Positions 24,501 through 39,400 are shown, numbered from the stretch's first letter. The stretch is 64,000 nt of DNA from Isoetes taiwanensis (GCA_021234155.1 JAJEKV010000022.1:8403961-8467960), one strand, 5' to 3'. The notes: generated by a model not told the origin, from the letters alone. A program made the numbers and translations.

Positions 24501-25203
24501 ATCAACCGCCTGCAATATGTAAGTCTCCGTAATATCTTGGCATCTAGATAGGGTGGGTTTGCAGAAGCCCTATGCAAGGTGAGCTTCCATTAAACCATTC
24601 TCCATCCAGGTCTTCAATCAAACTTTCTTCCGTGTATAGCTCCTTTAACCCTGCATCATAAAAGCTCTCCAAAATTACTATGCATAGTATGTCACAAAGA
24701 ATGGCATAACAAAGAAGAAATGGCTTAAGCATACCTACAAAGAATGGGCTACAAAGACGGACACCCTTGGTCGTGAAATCCAAAGTATAACTTATCCAAT
24801 CTAAATACCTGCAATGAGCTAGAAAAATGTGGGGCTATGGGTATCGTATTCATCAATAACTTTGAGGGCGAAAAGATGAATGGATTGAAGGGCGGGATGA
24901 GCCTTAAATTGTATAGCCCGCCTTTGGTAATCCGCCTTAATCCATGGTCGAGCAAACCCACCCCAATCTTTGGGAAGCAAAGCAAAATCATAGGGCCTGG
25001 GTTTTCCCTTTTCACCGCGGTAAGCCGCTATCGCCATAGCCACAAAAACTAACAGAACCCTAAATACGCCCAAACCCCCCTTTTTTTGCTCTTTTTTAGC
25101 TAAAAAGGCTTTTAACGTGACATCATCTACACCCTTGGGTAGATTAATCCGACCTACCAATTTAGGGGCTCTGCACTACTTTACAGTATAACATTATAAT
25201 ATA

Positions 25204-25205
<2 letters not shown>
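21540..25205. other. Gene-poor AT-rich stretch
   Basis: About 3.7 kb without recognisable families. The longest frame is on the minus strand at 24819-25160 (listed separately). The stretch ends at the (AT)n array that precedes the retroelement. Confidence 0.5.
24819..25160 (-). CDS. Hypothetical 113-residue ORF with one hydrophobic segment
   Basis: The frame begins MVGRINLPKGVDDVTLKAFL, is followed by a lysine-rich stretch, then a hydrophobic segment GVFRVLLVFVAMAIAAY near residues 31-47 that could span a membrane. After it comes a proline and tryptophan-containing tail. The composition is more protein-like than neighbouring frames. No family is recognised and no expression signal is visible. 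It may be an exon of an unknown gene or a chance frame. Confidence 0.2.
   Translation of the reverse strand: MVGRINLPKGVDDVTLKAFLAKKEQKKGGLGVFRVLLVFVAMAIAAYRGEKGKPRPYDFALLPKDWGGFARPWIKADYQRRAIQFKAHPALQSIHLFALKVIDEYDTHSPTFF

Positions 25206-25260
<55 letters not shown>
25206..25260. repeat. (AT)n array at left end of the retroelement
   Basis: About 55 bases of AT dinucleotide immediately precede TGGGGTTACTTTAGTGCCTA, the first base of the element's 5' region. Confidence 0.9.
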
Positions 25261-25263
<3 letters not shown>

Positions 25264-27573
25264 GGTTACTTTAGTGCCTACCGATTGATTTCTCTCAAGC
25301 CATGTTAACTTCTAAAGTGGGGATCTTGCTTTTGGTATTAAGTTTCTTCCTAGGGTAAATTTTGTCCTATGCTCTAACATGTATGTATGAACTTGGTTAT
25401 GTGAGGATAGAAGGTGTTTATAACAATCGGGTATAACCGAGCAAAGCAATATTTCCCTAGTACATCCTGGTTTTACGCCCCGACTAATTGGTTGTGTAGA
25501 TTGCACCTAATTTGTAAGATATATGATAACAATGGATGTTAGCCATAAATTTCCCCTATTGGAAAATACAGGAAGTTTTAATTCTCAATGGGCATTATTT
25601 GAATATGAATTATGATTCCAGTGCTGGTTTTTTTTAGAATCCCTAGTTTATTTTTGGCCCCACTTATATGTGTTCATGGAGCATAATGTTCCAGGACACC
25701 TTATAATATTAATTTTTTCTAGCCTAGTAGTCTTTGGGACATACTTTACCCAGCAATAACCTAGCCAGCATATTTGAGTTTCAATGGTTATCTTGTTTAA
25801 GGATTTAATTCTCTTAGCATTGATATATTAGCATTTGTTAGCATATGTTAGCATGAATATTTTTACGGATATATCGTGGCCGCATATTAAAATCTAACCT
25901 AAAAAATGTTAACCCTAAAATCATTGACTCCGCTTGTCGCCGGCTTCGCGAAGCTCCTGGAATGGATGGATCCCTAACTAATTTGGCTGGGTGTCTCACG
26001 GCACAAGCAGTATGCTGATTCACCACAATGATGATGTCAGGTAACAGAAAGTGCCGGTTAGAATTAGGATTCTTGAAATGCATGTTTAATACAGTTTAAT
26101 TAAACTCTAAGCCTGAAGCCTGGATCTATAAATTAGATGGATATGCTAGTTTTTGTTATTCAGCAATGGCCAAACCCGGCGCCTGAGGGGCGAGGAACAA
26201 AGGGCAGACTAGGCACAAGCTTATAGAATTCTTGAGAAGACATGGACTGGAGCATAGTAGCTCTCAGCCCACGAAAGCACAGTTAGAAGAGCTTTGTAGG
26301 CAGAATGGGTTGGATCCAAATAGAGCAAGGAATGATCCAGGCATTACGAAATTCATCTCTGGATTGAAGCAATGTGGTAAAAATAGCAAAGATCTTGAGG
26401 TTCCATCGGCAATGTTGAGATTGTGGAAGATCTGGCCGAGGGCGACATTGAAGAGGATGTGCGGCCAAACTCGGTTTCCTTGCCACGGTCTTTTATTTGA
26501 TTGATTTTCTCGAAGCCACGGTAGCATTCTCTACGTAAACTTTAAGTAAATCTTCTGGTTTTATTTAATCTTCCTTTAATTTATTGTGGCTAGATATCTA
26601 AATAATATAACTGTTTGTCTGACATATTTAACTCTTGCTGTCTACCGTATTTAGTTGCTGCTATAAGCCTTAGGTTCATAGTTCCTGCTTTGATCATATT
26701 GTTCAAGATCTAACTCTAACTTAGTCTTTAAAATTTTGTCCCGGTTAACCCTAGGAAAATTGCTGGTATCTGCCAATTTATTTGCTGTTACTTATCAATA
26801 TGTATGCTGTTACTTATCAATTTTATATGCTGATGGTCATTAGACGTCTTAAATTTGTAGCTCTTGTTTAAACTATTGTTCTATCTGATCTTTCTGGTTT
26901 AAATTTGTGGGTAAAGGGCTGAAAATGCCAAGGGAATTCACTGCTTACCTGCTAGTCTACTCACTTTTTACCCTTCTTAGGCTAACTAGTGTTTGTTGGA
27001 CTGCCAGTAACCGAATTCTCTTCTCCTACGCTACATGTTCGCATGGATGTTTGAGGAATGCTGCATTTTAATTATTATGTTGTTATTTCTTGTTTGTTAA
27101 GAAAGGTAAATTTTTTTTTCTCTATCGATATATTCTACGCCTCGATAAGAAGGTATTGTGACTCTATTACATCTCATGAATATATTTCTGGAATTACTCT
27201 TTATTTCTTTGAACTTGTTGTCTTCAAAAACAAGCCAATGAATATAAATATTGTTGATGTCATAGAATAGTATTGGTTGTTTTAATCTAAAACGTCTTAG
27301 ATCTCGTTATGAATATTGTCCTATTGTCTAGGATACAATTTATGAATTCTGCTCTGCAAACCTGTAAAATTAGATCTAGTTTATGATTTTTCTTTGAACT
27401 TGTGCTATTCTTGGGCTTTCTACTGTTAAATTTGGACATGAATATTTTTAAGTAATGAGTCTCCAAGGTTTCCTTTTTTAAGGTCTGATAAGTCCAGCAA
27501 TTCTATTTAGTTAGTTGGAATTGTTTGGATGGCATGGCAGGTCATAAGGATCAGGCTAGTCTAGTCTATATAT
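25261..27573 (+). repeat. 2.3-kb pseudo-LTR, copy A (5' region of the retroelement)
   Basis: It is nearly identical to 31842-34153. It contains a degenerate ORF0 (26166-26473) and most of the proposed intron. In this copy identity continues into ORF1 after 27573, while copy B enters an (AT)n array. Many of the differences from copy B fall at CAG/CTG sites, for example CCG at 25281 against CTG at 31862, and CGG and CCG at 25428-25439 against CAG and CTG. Confidence 0.9.
26166..26473 (+). pseudogene. ORF0 of the retroelement, copy A (interrupted)
   Basis: The frame starts MAKPG and meets a TGA at 26184 where copy B has an open reading frame. After that point the same protein resumes (RRHGLEHSSSQPTKAQLEEL and GLDPNRARNDPGITKF). 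The breaks coincide with G/C-rich CAG/CTG-type sites and may be consensus errors. If the true sequence equals copy B, this exon would end at the donor at 26474 and splice in phase to 27715. Confidence 0.6.
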
Positions 27574-27714
27574 TCCCCTATTTCAGATAACTGGTTTTAC
27601 CAGTTTGAACCTTGGAGGCTCTTACTTCTTCTTACTTCTTCTTATTATTTCTTCTTACTTCTTATTCTATAATATTCTTTGGATGTTTAACTTATTGGTT
27701 TTTTGGTTTAATAG
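26474..27714 (+). other. Proposed intron joining ORF0 to ORF1
   Basis: The donor G|GTTTCC (CAG|GTTTCC in copy B) follows a phase-0 codon. The acceptor is a T-rich tract ending in TTTAATAG at 27714. The downstream frame is open from 27715 and needs no start codon. The in-frame continuity on both sides and the absence of an ATG at the start of ORF1 support splicing. The donor is not a strong consensus, so another upstream donor is possible. Confidence 0.45.
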
Positions 27715-29241
27715 GAAGCAAACCAAGCATTGATCTATAAACTTCCTGACTACAATCAGCATGCGAACAATCAGACTGGTTTGGACGGCAGACCAGGTTG
27801 GACTTATGGCCTTGAAACCTTAGGATACGTGTCTGCAGGAATCTTGGCCCCAAATAAAGCTGTACAGGCTATTATGGCATGCATTAAAACACAAGAGATT
27901 CATAATCTCTTCATATGCAAAGAATGTACAATCAATGATGGAGAAATTTCTGCTGTGCTGTTTCTTGGTTTCAACAATATGTTGAATCTTGTTTCCAGTT
28001 TTAAGGATGCTGACTATGGGCGTTGCCACGATCTGATCATGAATGCTTATAGGGAATTACCTTTGGCCCATATTGCTGCTGATAAGAAGGATGTGCAGGA
28101 CACCTTAGCCTTTATTAAAGGGCTTACCTGCTTGGAGAAGCAGAATTCTCTCAAGCTCTCATATGTTCCTAATTCACAAGTTTCTGTTCCGGAAAAAACC
28201 ACTCAGAATGTGGAGGAATCATTGGATAATTGTTTATTTGACATGACCGAGGTGGAAGTTTTCAAGCAATCTGAGTCCGAAACAGTAAATGATGAGTCCA
28301 ATATGGAGTCCAATGAAGATGACTTACTGATCAGTGAACTGAATAAATACAGCTTAAAAGAACTCAATCTTTTCAATTGTGGCAGCTTTCCGATCATGTC
28401 CTCAAGAAACATTGAGATCCATGGTGAACAATTTCAGCAGGCTTTATGGACCAGCAACAATTTGGGTGTCATAGCACCTATTAGTAAAGATGCATGGATT
28501 AAACTGGCACGGCTGACCACCTCTGAGGTTGATAAGGCAGAAAAGGATGCTTTCGCTTTCATTAAGCATATCAGGAAAATATATGATAAGTTACCCTTTG
28601 ATCTGAGCTTTCTGAATAGAAAATGCCAGGTAGGTACTGCAATGTACATTGGCCAGAAAGGCCACATGGCGAAAACTGAGGAGAAGAGGATAGACTTTTA
28701 CCTCAAGCGTATTTGGAGGACGTATTGCCCTTTTCTGAAATGTAACTGTGACTCAATCTCAGATGAAAAGTGTGCAGATAATATTATATGGTTTGACCAC
28801 GTGGTGTGGTACTTGCTTAATAATTTGGAAAAGGTATGGCCAGAACAGTGTATTCAAATGAGGTTTGCTTACCTCTCAAGATGGTTAGCTTCTGAGCCAA
28901 TAAAAAGTGTAGTGCTTACATATATAGGGTATCTGGCTATCAGGGAGTTGATGATCAAAATGACACACAAGCTGGCGGAAAATGTGAACACTAACTTCAA
29001 GGCCACTTTTGGTAATTCTAAGGCAGTAGACATCATAGAAAAAACAATCAGGTCCAAGAAGTTTCTCATGGAACATCTGCATGACAACAGCAGTTTTGGA
29101 TATGCACAAAACATCAAAAAGAAAGCAAGTACAGCTACAGTTACTGGCATTTTAAGGCCACCAAAGCTGAAGAAATCTGCAGGCAGTAATGTTACTTCCA
29201 ACATACAGACAGGTTCAAAAAATAATGGTATGATGTTCTAG
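27715..29241 (+). CDS. Retroelement ORF1 protein, unknown family
   Basis: This open frame of about 508 codons runs from the splice acceptor to TAG at 29239; it has no ATG near its beginning, so it is probably an internal exon. Numbering from the TTG at 27730, the protein has a FICKEC cysteine pair near residue 60, an acidic serine-rich linker near 180-200, a helical central part, and a cysteine cluster (CPFLKCNCDS...C) near 332-347 that could bind zinc. The C-terminus is basic and serine/threonine-rich. By position it could be a nucleic-acid-binding ORF1-type protein. I do not recognise a GIY-YIG, endonuclease or Gag domain. It lies 249 bases upstream of the reverse transcriptase start. A GTATGA donor-like site lies just before its stop. 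Confidence 0.75.
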   Translation, partial: EANQALIYKLPDYNQHANNQTGLDGRPGWTYGLETLGYVSAGILAPNKAVQAIMACIKTQEIHNLFICKECTINDGEISAVLFLGFNNMLNLVSSFKDADYGRCHDLIMNAYRELPLAHIAADKKDVQDTLAFIKGLTCLEKQNSLKLSYVPNSQVSVPEKTTQNVEESLDNCLFDMTEVEVFKQSESETVNDESNMESNEDDLLISELNKYSLKELNLFNCGSFPIMSSRNIEIHGEQFQQALWTSNNLGVIAPISKDAWIKLARLTTSEVDKAEKDAFAFIKHIRKIYDKLPFDLSFLNRKCQVGTAMYIGQKGHMAKTEEKRIDFYLKRIWRTYCPFLKCNCDSISDEKCADNIIWFDHVVWYLLNNLEKVWPEQCIQMRFAYLSRWLASEPIKSVVLTYIGYLAIRELMIKMTHKLAENVNTNFKATFGNSKAVDIIEKTIRSKKFLMEHLHDNSSFGYAQNIKKKASTATVTGILRPPKLKKSAGSNVTSNIQTGSKNNGMMF

Positions 29242-29490
29242 ATTGAGCTGCTGGATTCGGTATGTTTCCATCTGTTTTTGATTCTGTTATCCTAAGTTCT
29301 TCTACAATATGTTCTGTTGATATATTTTGGTTTTTAATATAATAATTCTCCTTCTATGTTCTTTTTGATGGGAAGTGTTGATGTATGTGCATGCATAGCA
29401 TGAAAAAATACTTTATCTGGCCACAGTGCCAGAAAATACTATTTTAGGGTGGTTTTTTACCTCCTATACTGGCCTAAGGTACTCTGCTTT

Positions 29491-31610
29491 ATGCAGATAA
29501 AAAGAAGAATTCTGACTTCAAATAGTGAAGGACGTACAAGATTAAAAACCATTAAAGAAAAGATACAAAGAAAATATGTTCACTTCACATATTTCTCCAA
29601 GGTTGTTGACAAGATTCAGTTCAGTAGCACATTCAAAACAGTGCTGGTCAGGCATTTTAATAACATTGGCTATGATTTATGGGAAAGCACCCTTTTTGGT
29701 TGGAGATATGACAACAATCTTAAAGATATTTTTTACAAACCTAAGGGTATATTTTCTGACAATGTACAGGTAAGATGTCCATGTTCTATTCCAAGACTTC
29801 AAAAGTTCATTGATCCTAGTATTGGACATATAAGAACAACAGACTTGAATATTATCCATAATAAGGGTTTGAGAAATTGGTTTGCACAAGGGCTGAATTT
29901 TATACCAGATAGACCATTTACTCTGGTAAAGTTTAAAGAGGAGATGGAAAAAACAGTGGAACAATTTTTTGATGTACATAGTAGCTCTCTTGCTGAATTC
30001 GATTGCAACAGTATTGAGAAGTGTAAGGCAGATATAAAAAAGGAAACAAAGTGGCTCGCCAAGTTCTTTATTGATGAAAATAAGATGTCAAGGAAGAGGT
30101 TTATATGTGATGATGAGACCGTCATCAAAAATAGTAATTGGTTAATTGATAATCTATACATAGCAGGAGTTGACAAGGCTGCTAACAATCCAGCTTTCAT
30201 TTGTCCACAACATATTAGGGATGAGGCTACTAAGAGACTTTGCAGTAATGATTTTTGCTGTGTTCAGATTGAGCAGAATACACTTATTGAGCTAATTCAG
30301 AAGGAGGTTGAGGATTTACTAGGACAGGGGCACACACCCAATACAGATTTACCTTATTTGTTAGGGATATTCAAGGCACACAAGATGGAGTATAGATGGA
30401 TTACCAATGCTCACAATACTATTTTCTCAACCATTGCTTCTATTGTCACTGCTGGTCTGAATCTTATATTGGAGGCTTGGCCTCTGATTTGTCATGACAG
30501 GTGCAAGGCTGCTAATCTTTTTGCAAAAGAAAAAATCAGAGCTGCCTGGATTGTTAACTCGATTTATGACGTGGCATGTAATCTGCCAGCCAAAATTAGT
30601 AATCTTTTAGTTGCTGATATTACAAAATGTTATGAAAATATACCTCTGGACGGTGAAGATGGTATTGTAGCAGTCATGGAAATAATCATTAATAATGTAT
30701 GGAGATACAAGAAAAAAGTACATGGTGGATACGAGATGTGGTATATTCTGCACAACAACTCCAAAGTTATAATGGAATGGAAGACCAAGAAACCAGATGA
30801 TAATAACTGGAGAAAGGTGGACAGAGTGTTATTTAGCAACTTGAACAAATGGTTACTCAACAATTGCTATCTACTCATGTACAATGGTATCTGGAAGCAA
30901 ATAAAGGGCATTCCGATGGGATTCTCTTCGAGTCCAGGTTGGTGCAACCTGTATTTGGCATACTTTGAACTGAAATTTATATGCAACTTGATGGAGATGG
31001 GGAAAATTAAGGAAGCAGCAGCATTTAATAATTCATACAGGTATATGGACGACTTCTTAAGTATCAATAATCCATATATCAAGAAGTTTCTTGGTCTAGC
31101 AGGAAATGAGGAGTTATGTATATATAATCCAAAGCATCTTATTATCAAGGATGAAACCAGATACAGCAGTGAGGATCCTGACTTGGGCAGGGGTGCAGAT
31201 TTTTTGAATATGAGTATTGACATAATTGCTCATAAGTTTGGCATATACAACACTGTCAGGTATGATAAAAGAAATAACTTACCATTTTTAGCAACAAGAT
31301 TCTCTAATGCAAGCAGTTGTCGACCGTACATTATGGCCTGCAACATTATCATATCTCAGATACAACCGTATCTTTACGTGCACAGTAATCCTATGCTTGC
31401 AGCTCAGGATATATTTGAGCTCATGAGAATATTTATCAGCAAAGGCTTCCAAGAAAGGGATGTTTGGCACAAAATCTTGAAAGTTATTCGTGAGGAGGAA
31501 TTTCCTGGACTTAGGTTCGATATCAATGTCTTCACTTCCCAACTCCTTAAATACAGGTATTTTCTTATAATATTCTATTTCATCTTTTGTTTATATGAGA
31601 GTAGTTGGCA

Positions 31611-31626
<16 letters not shown>
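29491..31626 (+). CDS. Reverse transcriptase, Penelope-like/TERT-related
   Basis: The open frame spans 29449-31626; the first ATG is 29491 (MQIKRRIL), preceded by a T-rich ATGCAG that could be an acceptor. Counting from 29449, an N-terminal motif GLNFIPDRPF lies near residues 148-157 and FKAHKMEYRWI further on. Motif A, LLVADITKCYENIP, is near 386-399 with catalytic D390; motif B, GIPMGFSSSPGWCNLYLAYF, starts at 487; motif C, YRYMDDFLSI, is near 530-539 with DD at 534-535; FLNM near 585 fits motif E. YENIP after motif A and SP-x-x-x-N-L-Y-x-x-x-F-E in motif B are typical of Penelope-like elements. No C-terminal GIY-YIG is visible. A CAG|GTATTT site at 31555 could be a donor, so the annotated last 24 residues may not be real. 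All catalytic residues are intact, so the enzyme could be active. Confidence 0.85.
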
Positions 31627-34278
<2,652 letters not shown>

Positions 34279-34329
34279 AGTATTTGTACTATCAATGGGT
34301 CTATGAGAAATAGTTTACTAAGATCGGAG

Positions 34330-34400
34330 AGTAAAATTCAAGCTTAAAAAGTTAAGTATCTAAAGTTGAGCGTCAAGAATTAAGTTAGAAGAACTCGTAT
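34330..34400 (-). repeat. Inverted fragment of the 48-49 kb repeat family
   Basis: The reverse complement of 34346-34400 closely matches the start of the tandem unit near 49005 (CTAACTTAATT followed by TGACNCTCAACTTTAGATAC). It lies just beyond the retroelement's right (AT)n array, so the element may have inserted near or within an older repeat. Confidence 0.6.
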
Positions 34401-36225
34401 TGGAAGTTGAATCGGTCAATATTGCCATATAATTTCATATAATTTGGCAATCGTCCTCTTAACATATAGTCATAGGTAAATTCCAATTTTTTTTTTGCTC
34501 AAATCGAATTCACGTATAATAATCCATTATTTTTGGCATTATATGGTGAAGTGATCGTGTCTTTAATGCGCACCTTGTTTGAGATTTTTACATTCTCAAT
34601 TGTCCTGTAAGACACATGGAAGCATCCATCTAATCCAAAGTCATGATCTTTTAAGCTAAATCCCTTGCCTAGTAGCCATTAAATGAAGTACACCATGAGG
34701 CATGCCAAAAAGGTCATCCACATCAACAAACTATTAACTTACATTTCGGAGCACAAGCACGCTTGAACTACCTTGGCACCACAGAACAGTGGCCATCAAC
34801 GAAAGTATACAAAGTAAAAATATGCTAAGGTAGAAACATTGATGTTTGAACTACGAATGCAATGTATCGCCTTTGCCTAGCAAGATAAATATTGAATAAA
34901 CCGATGAGCATGGCAAAAACGGAGGCAATATGAAATAGAAACCTATATATTTCCCAACAGACTGTCATTTTAAACTAAATATGCCAAGAGATAAAATCGA
35001 AGTCCAGTTATAATGTTAATCAATCAACATTGCTTAAATTAGATGCCATAGCCTATTCATGCATAATAACATCATCTACCATGATTTAGCCAGACAAATT
35101 ATCTCAATTCTAGTAGCATGCCTAAAATTTTTCCATTTACAAAACAACTTGCATATAAAGTAAGGCCTGTAAAAGCTAAGAATATAATAGTTACTAGCTA
35201 TGGGATGAGCAAGATTCTACATTCAAGACGCAAATGAAATTAGATAAATCCACTGTGTTAGAATTTGGCATCCCTTGCCGTCAAACATGCCGAATAACAC
35301 TGCTTTAAGCACATCAGCTATAAGTGATGGGCAAGTGAAGTCTTTGTACTATGGCGGAATGTATCAAATCGATGAATTTATAAGAAAGTTGGAAATCGAA
35401 TGCATAGGATGCAGTGTTCACCTGATTCCTCTAGGTCCTACTAAATCAGGTGAGTATAGAAAATAGTTTATTGAACTGCTATGCACCATTGGGACAGGCA
35501 CAAAGTGTGTTAGGTGAGTGGCAAAGTTTATTATGTTAGAATTACGGGAAAGCACACATTTTAGCATGATTTGCAACACTCTAGTAGCATGATAATAAAG
35601 ATCTATGTATATGCGCTTATGCATGATTTGAATTTTTTATCCGCTTCCAAGTGCTTGGTTGTGTAAATGAACTAGAATGCCTCTTGGCTTCAATAGTGAA
35701 CAATAGAACCCATTTCTTATTTGTGCTACTCCAACTACAGCTCCGCTATCCAATGTAACTTAGTACTCATAATGTGCGTGCAATAGATTAGAAGATTTGT
35801 GTTGCAAAGCTCCTTTGAGCTCCAACTTCATTTTTTCAACTGATAAACTTGTACAGCAGGTTAAAAAGTGGGCCGAATTATTAATCTCCACTAAGATTAT
35901 CAACTAATAACACAAATATTAATATTTGAGATGAAAGGTGAAAATAAGATGTCTCTGTTGCTTGGAATCATGCAAAGTTGACACCATTGTTGACAACGCA
36001 TAATCATGGTATCCCCGACAAATGTTGCATAGATGTGGATTTGTTACCAGTGCAACTGTTGTTATATAGGAGCTTACATTAATAACATGATAACATCTTT
36101 TAGTGGTATGAAAAAATAAAAAATGTTATTCCCTATTTGCGTATAGCCTTCCATGAGATAACATCATGAAGTTTCAAAACATAAGCATGAAGCCACACAG
36201 ATTAATGCCACTTTATCTGGTTCTA
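34401..36225. other. No recognisable gene; one exon-like frame at 35275-35452
   Basis: The sequence is AT-rich. The plus-strand frame around 35320-35452 reads YYGGMYQIDEFIRKLEIECI and ends TKSG before a GTGAGT donor. The donor is strong and the composition is protein-like, but I do not recognise the family. Confidence 0.35.
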
Positions 36226-36227
36226 TG

Positions 36228-36490
36228 CTTCTATGCTTTCCATGTGCATATGCACGAAGAGCTCAAAGGCTTCCTGGCCTTTGCCAGCTAGACGTCGCCT
36301 GATATTATTGCAGTCCCACGTAAACACATTATGTTTTGCCAACTCATCAAATACTTGAGATGCATTTGCCAGGTTTCCGGTCTTTGCATACATGTTAATG
36401 AAATATCTAGTTTTGATAACATGTGCATGGACCCACTTCCCTTCAGCAACAATTTCAAATCAGCGCATGCTACCCAAGTGAGTCCCCAAT
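36228..36490 (-). pseudogene. PPR protein fragment, minus strand
   Basis: Read on the minus strand, a frame gives GKWVHAHVIKTRYFINMYAK, then TGNLANASQVFDELAKHNVF and EAFELFVHMH. This is the P/L/S repeat pattern of plant PPR proteins (G-x-x-VHAHVIK, then Y-x-x-G-x-L-x-x-A-x-x-VFDEL and VFTW). A few residues usually present between VIK and the next repeat are missing, and the segment W-D-C-N-N-I-R is altered. It covers about two repeats. It is the only clearly minus-strand host gene fragment in the window. It may derive from a different PPR gene than the fragment at 17.8 kb. Confidence 0.75.
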
Positions 36491-39400
36491 ATCCAGTAAG
36501 AAAGACTTCTTTCCATCTTATCTGTTAACGCAAATCCTTTAAATTCAAATTTCTAATGTGTGTGTCTTTGTTAAGGCTGTCCATAGGAAAAAAAACTATA
36601 GAAAGTATTAAATAACGTAGACATGTTGTAAAGCCTAAGTCTGCATTTACAGTACATTCACATGGTCCTTGCGAATCCTTCCAATAAACTCGGGTCATTT
36701 TTCGAGCTTGTTATTTACCAGATGGATACATGCCATACGCAGCAAGGTTAATCCAGATTAGACCATTGTTTCTGCAGGATAACAAAATTTGTTGCAGAGA
36801 AAAAGCAATTTGATTGCAACTAAGCATCCATGCCCTATGAACATTTTCCAGAAGTTAGAAGTGGCCAAAAAAAAGAGACCTTGGTGGCCTCAGAAACCCC
36901 TTCCAACATTGCAAAGCAAAAACAGGAAGTTCATTTTGCTAATTTGTATCTAGAAAGCTTGTTGATGATAGCATTCACATTGCTCCTTTATCAAGCTTTC
37001 CCCAGGAGCAGTATAAACAGCAAGACCCAGTTAGACAAAGAATGTCTTCTAATTCAGCAAAGAGTTTAGAAAATTCTTCAGAAATGTCTCAAAAAGAAAA
37101 TACCCCTCCTATTTCACAATTAACTATCATGACACAATAAAGGACCAACAGTACAGGAAACTTCAAACCGTCAAAATTTTGTGATGCTGCCACAATATAT
37201 TCAAACCATATGTCTACATGCCGTCACCAAATGCTGCTTATGAACCTTTCTTAGATGGAGCTTGTTTCTGACCTAAGAGGAAACAAAAAGTTCCTTCAGA
37301 AAATCATTAATAGCAATGCGCTTGAAAACCCGACTGACCAAAATATTTATCGCAACCTTTCTAAAATCTCACAATGCTGCCTCCCTTTCAGACTGTGTCC
37401 ATCCACAATGCAGAGGTGGTGCATTGAGGGCTTGTGTTACTAACGCATTTGACACCTCATCGCACCTTGCCTGCAGCCACCTGCAGCCAAGTTACATAAA
37501 GCTCCCCATAAAGAAACTTGAAATTCAAAGAATTCTGCTAAAAATGTCTGATCAGAATTTGCCTCTAAGAAGTTCCACCTAAATTCAATCTTGTAGCATT
37601 ATTGACTATCTTTCAGATACAAATGTGTCGGACTGACAGATTTTAAGCTGAGAACATATTTTATGTGATGCCAACAACATGATGTCAACCTATGCTTTGG
37701 TATATTCAATATAATCACAACATATACTGGCTGCAGAAACTCAGCAGCTGTTAAAGCAGTAGTTCAACAATAATCTCTCTATATTGGGAGACAATCGTTT
37801 TGCACTCCTGACCGATCACTCTTAGAAATGAACTAGCACAAAAAAATGCACAAAGTTCAAATACCTGGAACACTTTGATGAGCTTTAGTTCATCGCACGT
37901 TTTATTTCAAAACCCGTCACTCTGCAAGTGTTCCATCATCATTAAACACTGCACACAATTTTCAAAATCCTAGTGTAAATGGCCCAAATATGGAAAAATT
38001 CATTTGTTCTTCTAACTTTACAGCAGCGTAGAAAGAGGGCCATAACTCCAGCAAATAAACTATGTTTCTCAAGCATGCACATGCATTGGAAAACTTAAGA
38101 AAGTCGCTATATTTTTCAAATTCATTGTGTAAACATGTCAAATAAACCAGAATGTTTTTAAATCCAAGGCTTCCTTTATGAGAAATGTTGCACATACTCG
38201 GCAAAAAGAATAGCTCACCGTTTTCTATGGTAGACCTAGGCAGAGCTTAATCACACTTTTGTGAAAAAAAAAATAAAGGGAAACCTAAGAACTTGTGGTG
38301 CAACCGGGATAGAATGAATCAGACACTCCTAAATTTAAATTTCCTTGTCTATGAGTCGTATTTATTCCCTCCGATGCAGCTGACAATATGCAAGTGGACT
38401 GTAACTAACCTCTAGTCTTGCAGCTTCCCATGTTATTCCATTGCTTTTCCCCATTAGCTGCCCTGCGACATTTACCTGCTTCAGGACAGATATGTCTGAT
38501 TTGTACCTCACAGATGTATGCGCATTCCGAACAGACCTTAATGTTTAATTGTTCTATTGTACACTGCGCAACAACAAATAACAGTAGTTCTAAAAAGAAA
38601 AAAAAGAAAACAAATCACACTATAGATAAGAGTGAACAACTTCGAATTCATAATCTATTCGCTAGATCCTGGAAACTTGCTACTGCGTTGGCATTCAATC
38701 ATTGCCTTAAAGCGAAAGTCAATGCGTAATTTCTTTGATAGACAAAATGCATCATTTACCGATTTTTCCATGAGTTCACTATGCGGAGTGGAGGAGCCAT
38801 AAGCTTTAATATATTCCAACATCGCAAACTCGCTATTCTCCCTGTCTTCATGACTGAAAATAAAATCTAAAGAACTGCTAGCACTCATCCAACATAATCT
38901 CTCCCTCTGCGATGATGCAACCAGATCAGAGAATGCTCGAACTGACCATCAATATGAGAAACCAAGAGAAGATTCCCCAAAGACTACTTCGGACCAATGA
39001 GAAGAGCTTCTTCAAGTGGATGACCATGGTTGCTAAGCAAACGATTATCAGACAGATTCCTTGTGAGGTGATGAGTCAGAACCATTAAATTTGAAAAGAA
39101 TGGTGCAGCAAATGACCACTTTGACCCTCTTTAGCTGCCAGCAACTCTGGGATACATGGAATACTGAAGCCCCCCCAGACAAACTCTGCAAGAAAATGTA
39201 ATCAATAAAAAAATTGAAAACAAAAATTTGAATAAACTGCCGAACCATGAAATCAACAGAAAACACCAAAGTTTACCATCATGATAGAGTGTCAATAATC
39301 TAAGATATGAGGTTTGCACAAAAATCAAATCTACAATTACAAAAGCGTAATCCCGCAAGCCCGGAATTTTGAAATGGTAGAAAAGGTCATTAAAACGTAA

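Noticed and set aside
36228-36490. Claim that all gene fragments share one strand
   Set aside because: The PPR fragment here is clearly on the minus strand, so the bias is strong but not absolute.
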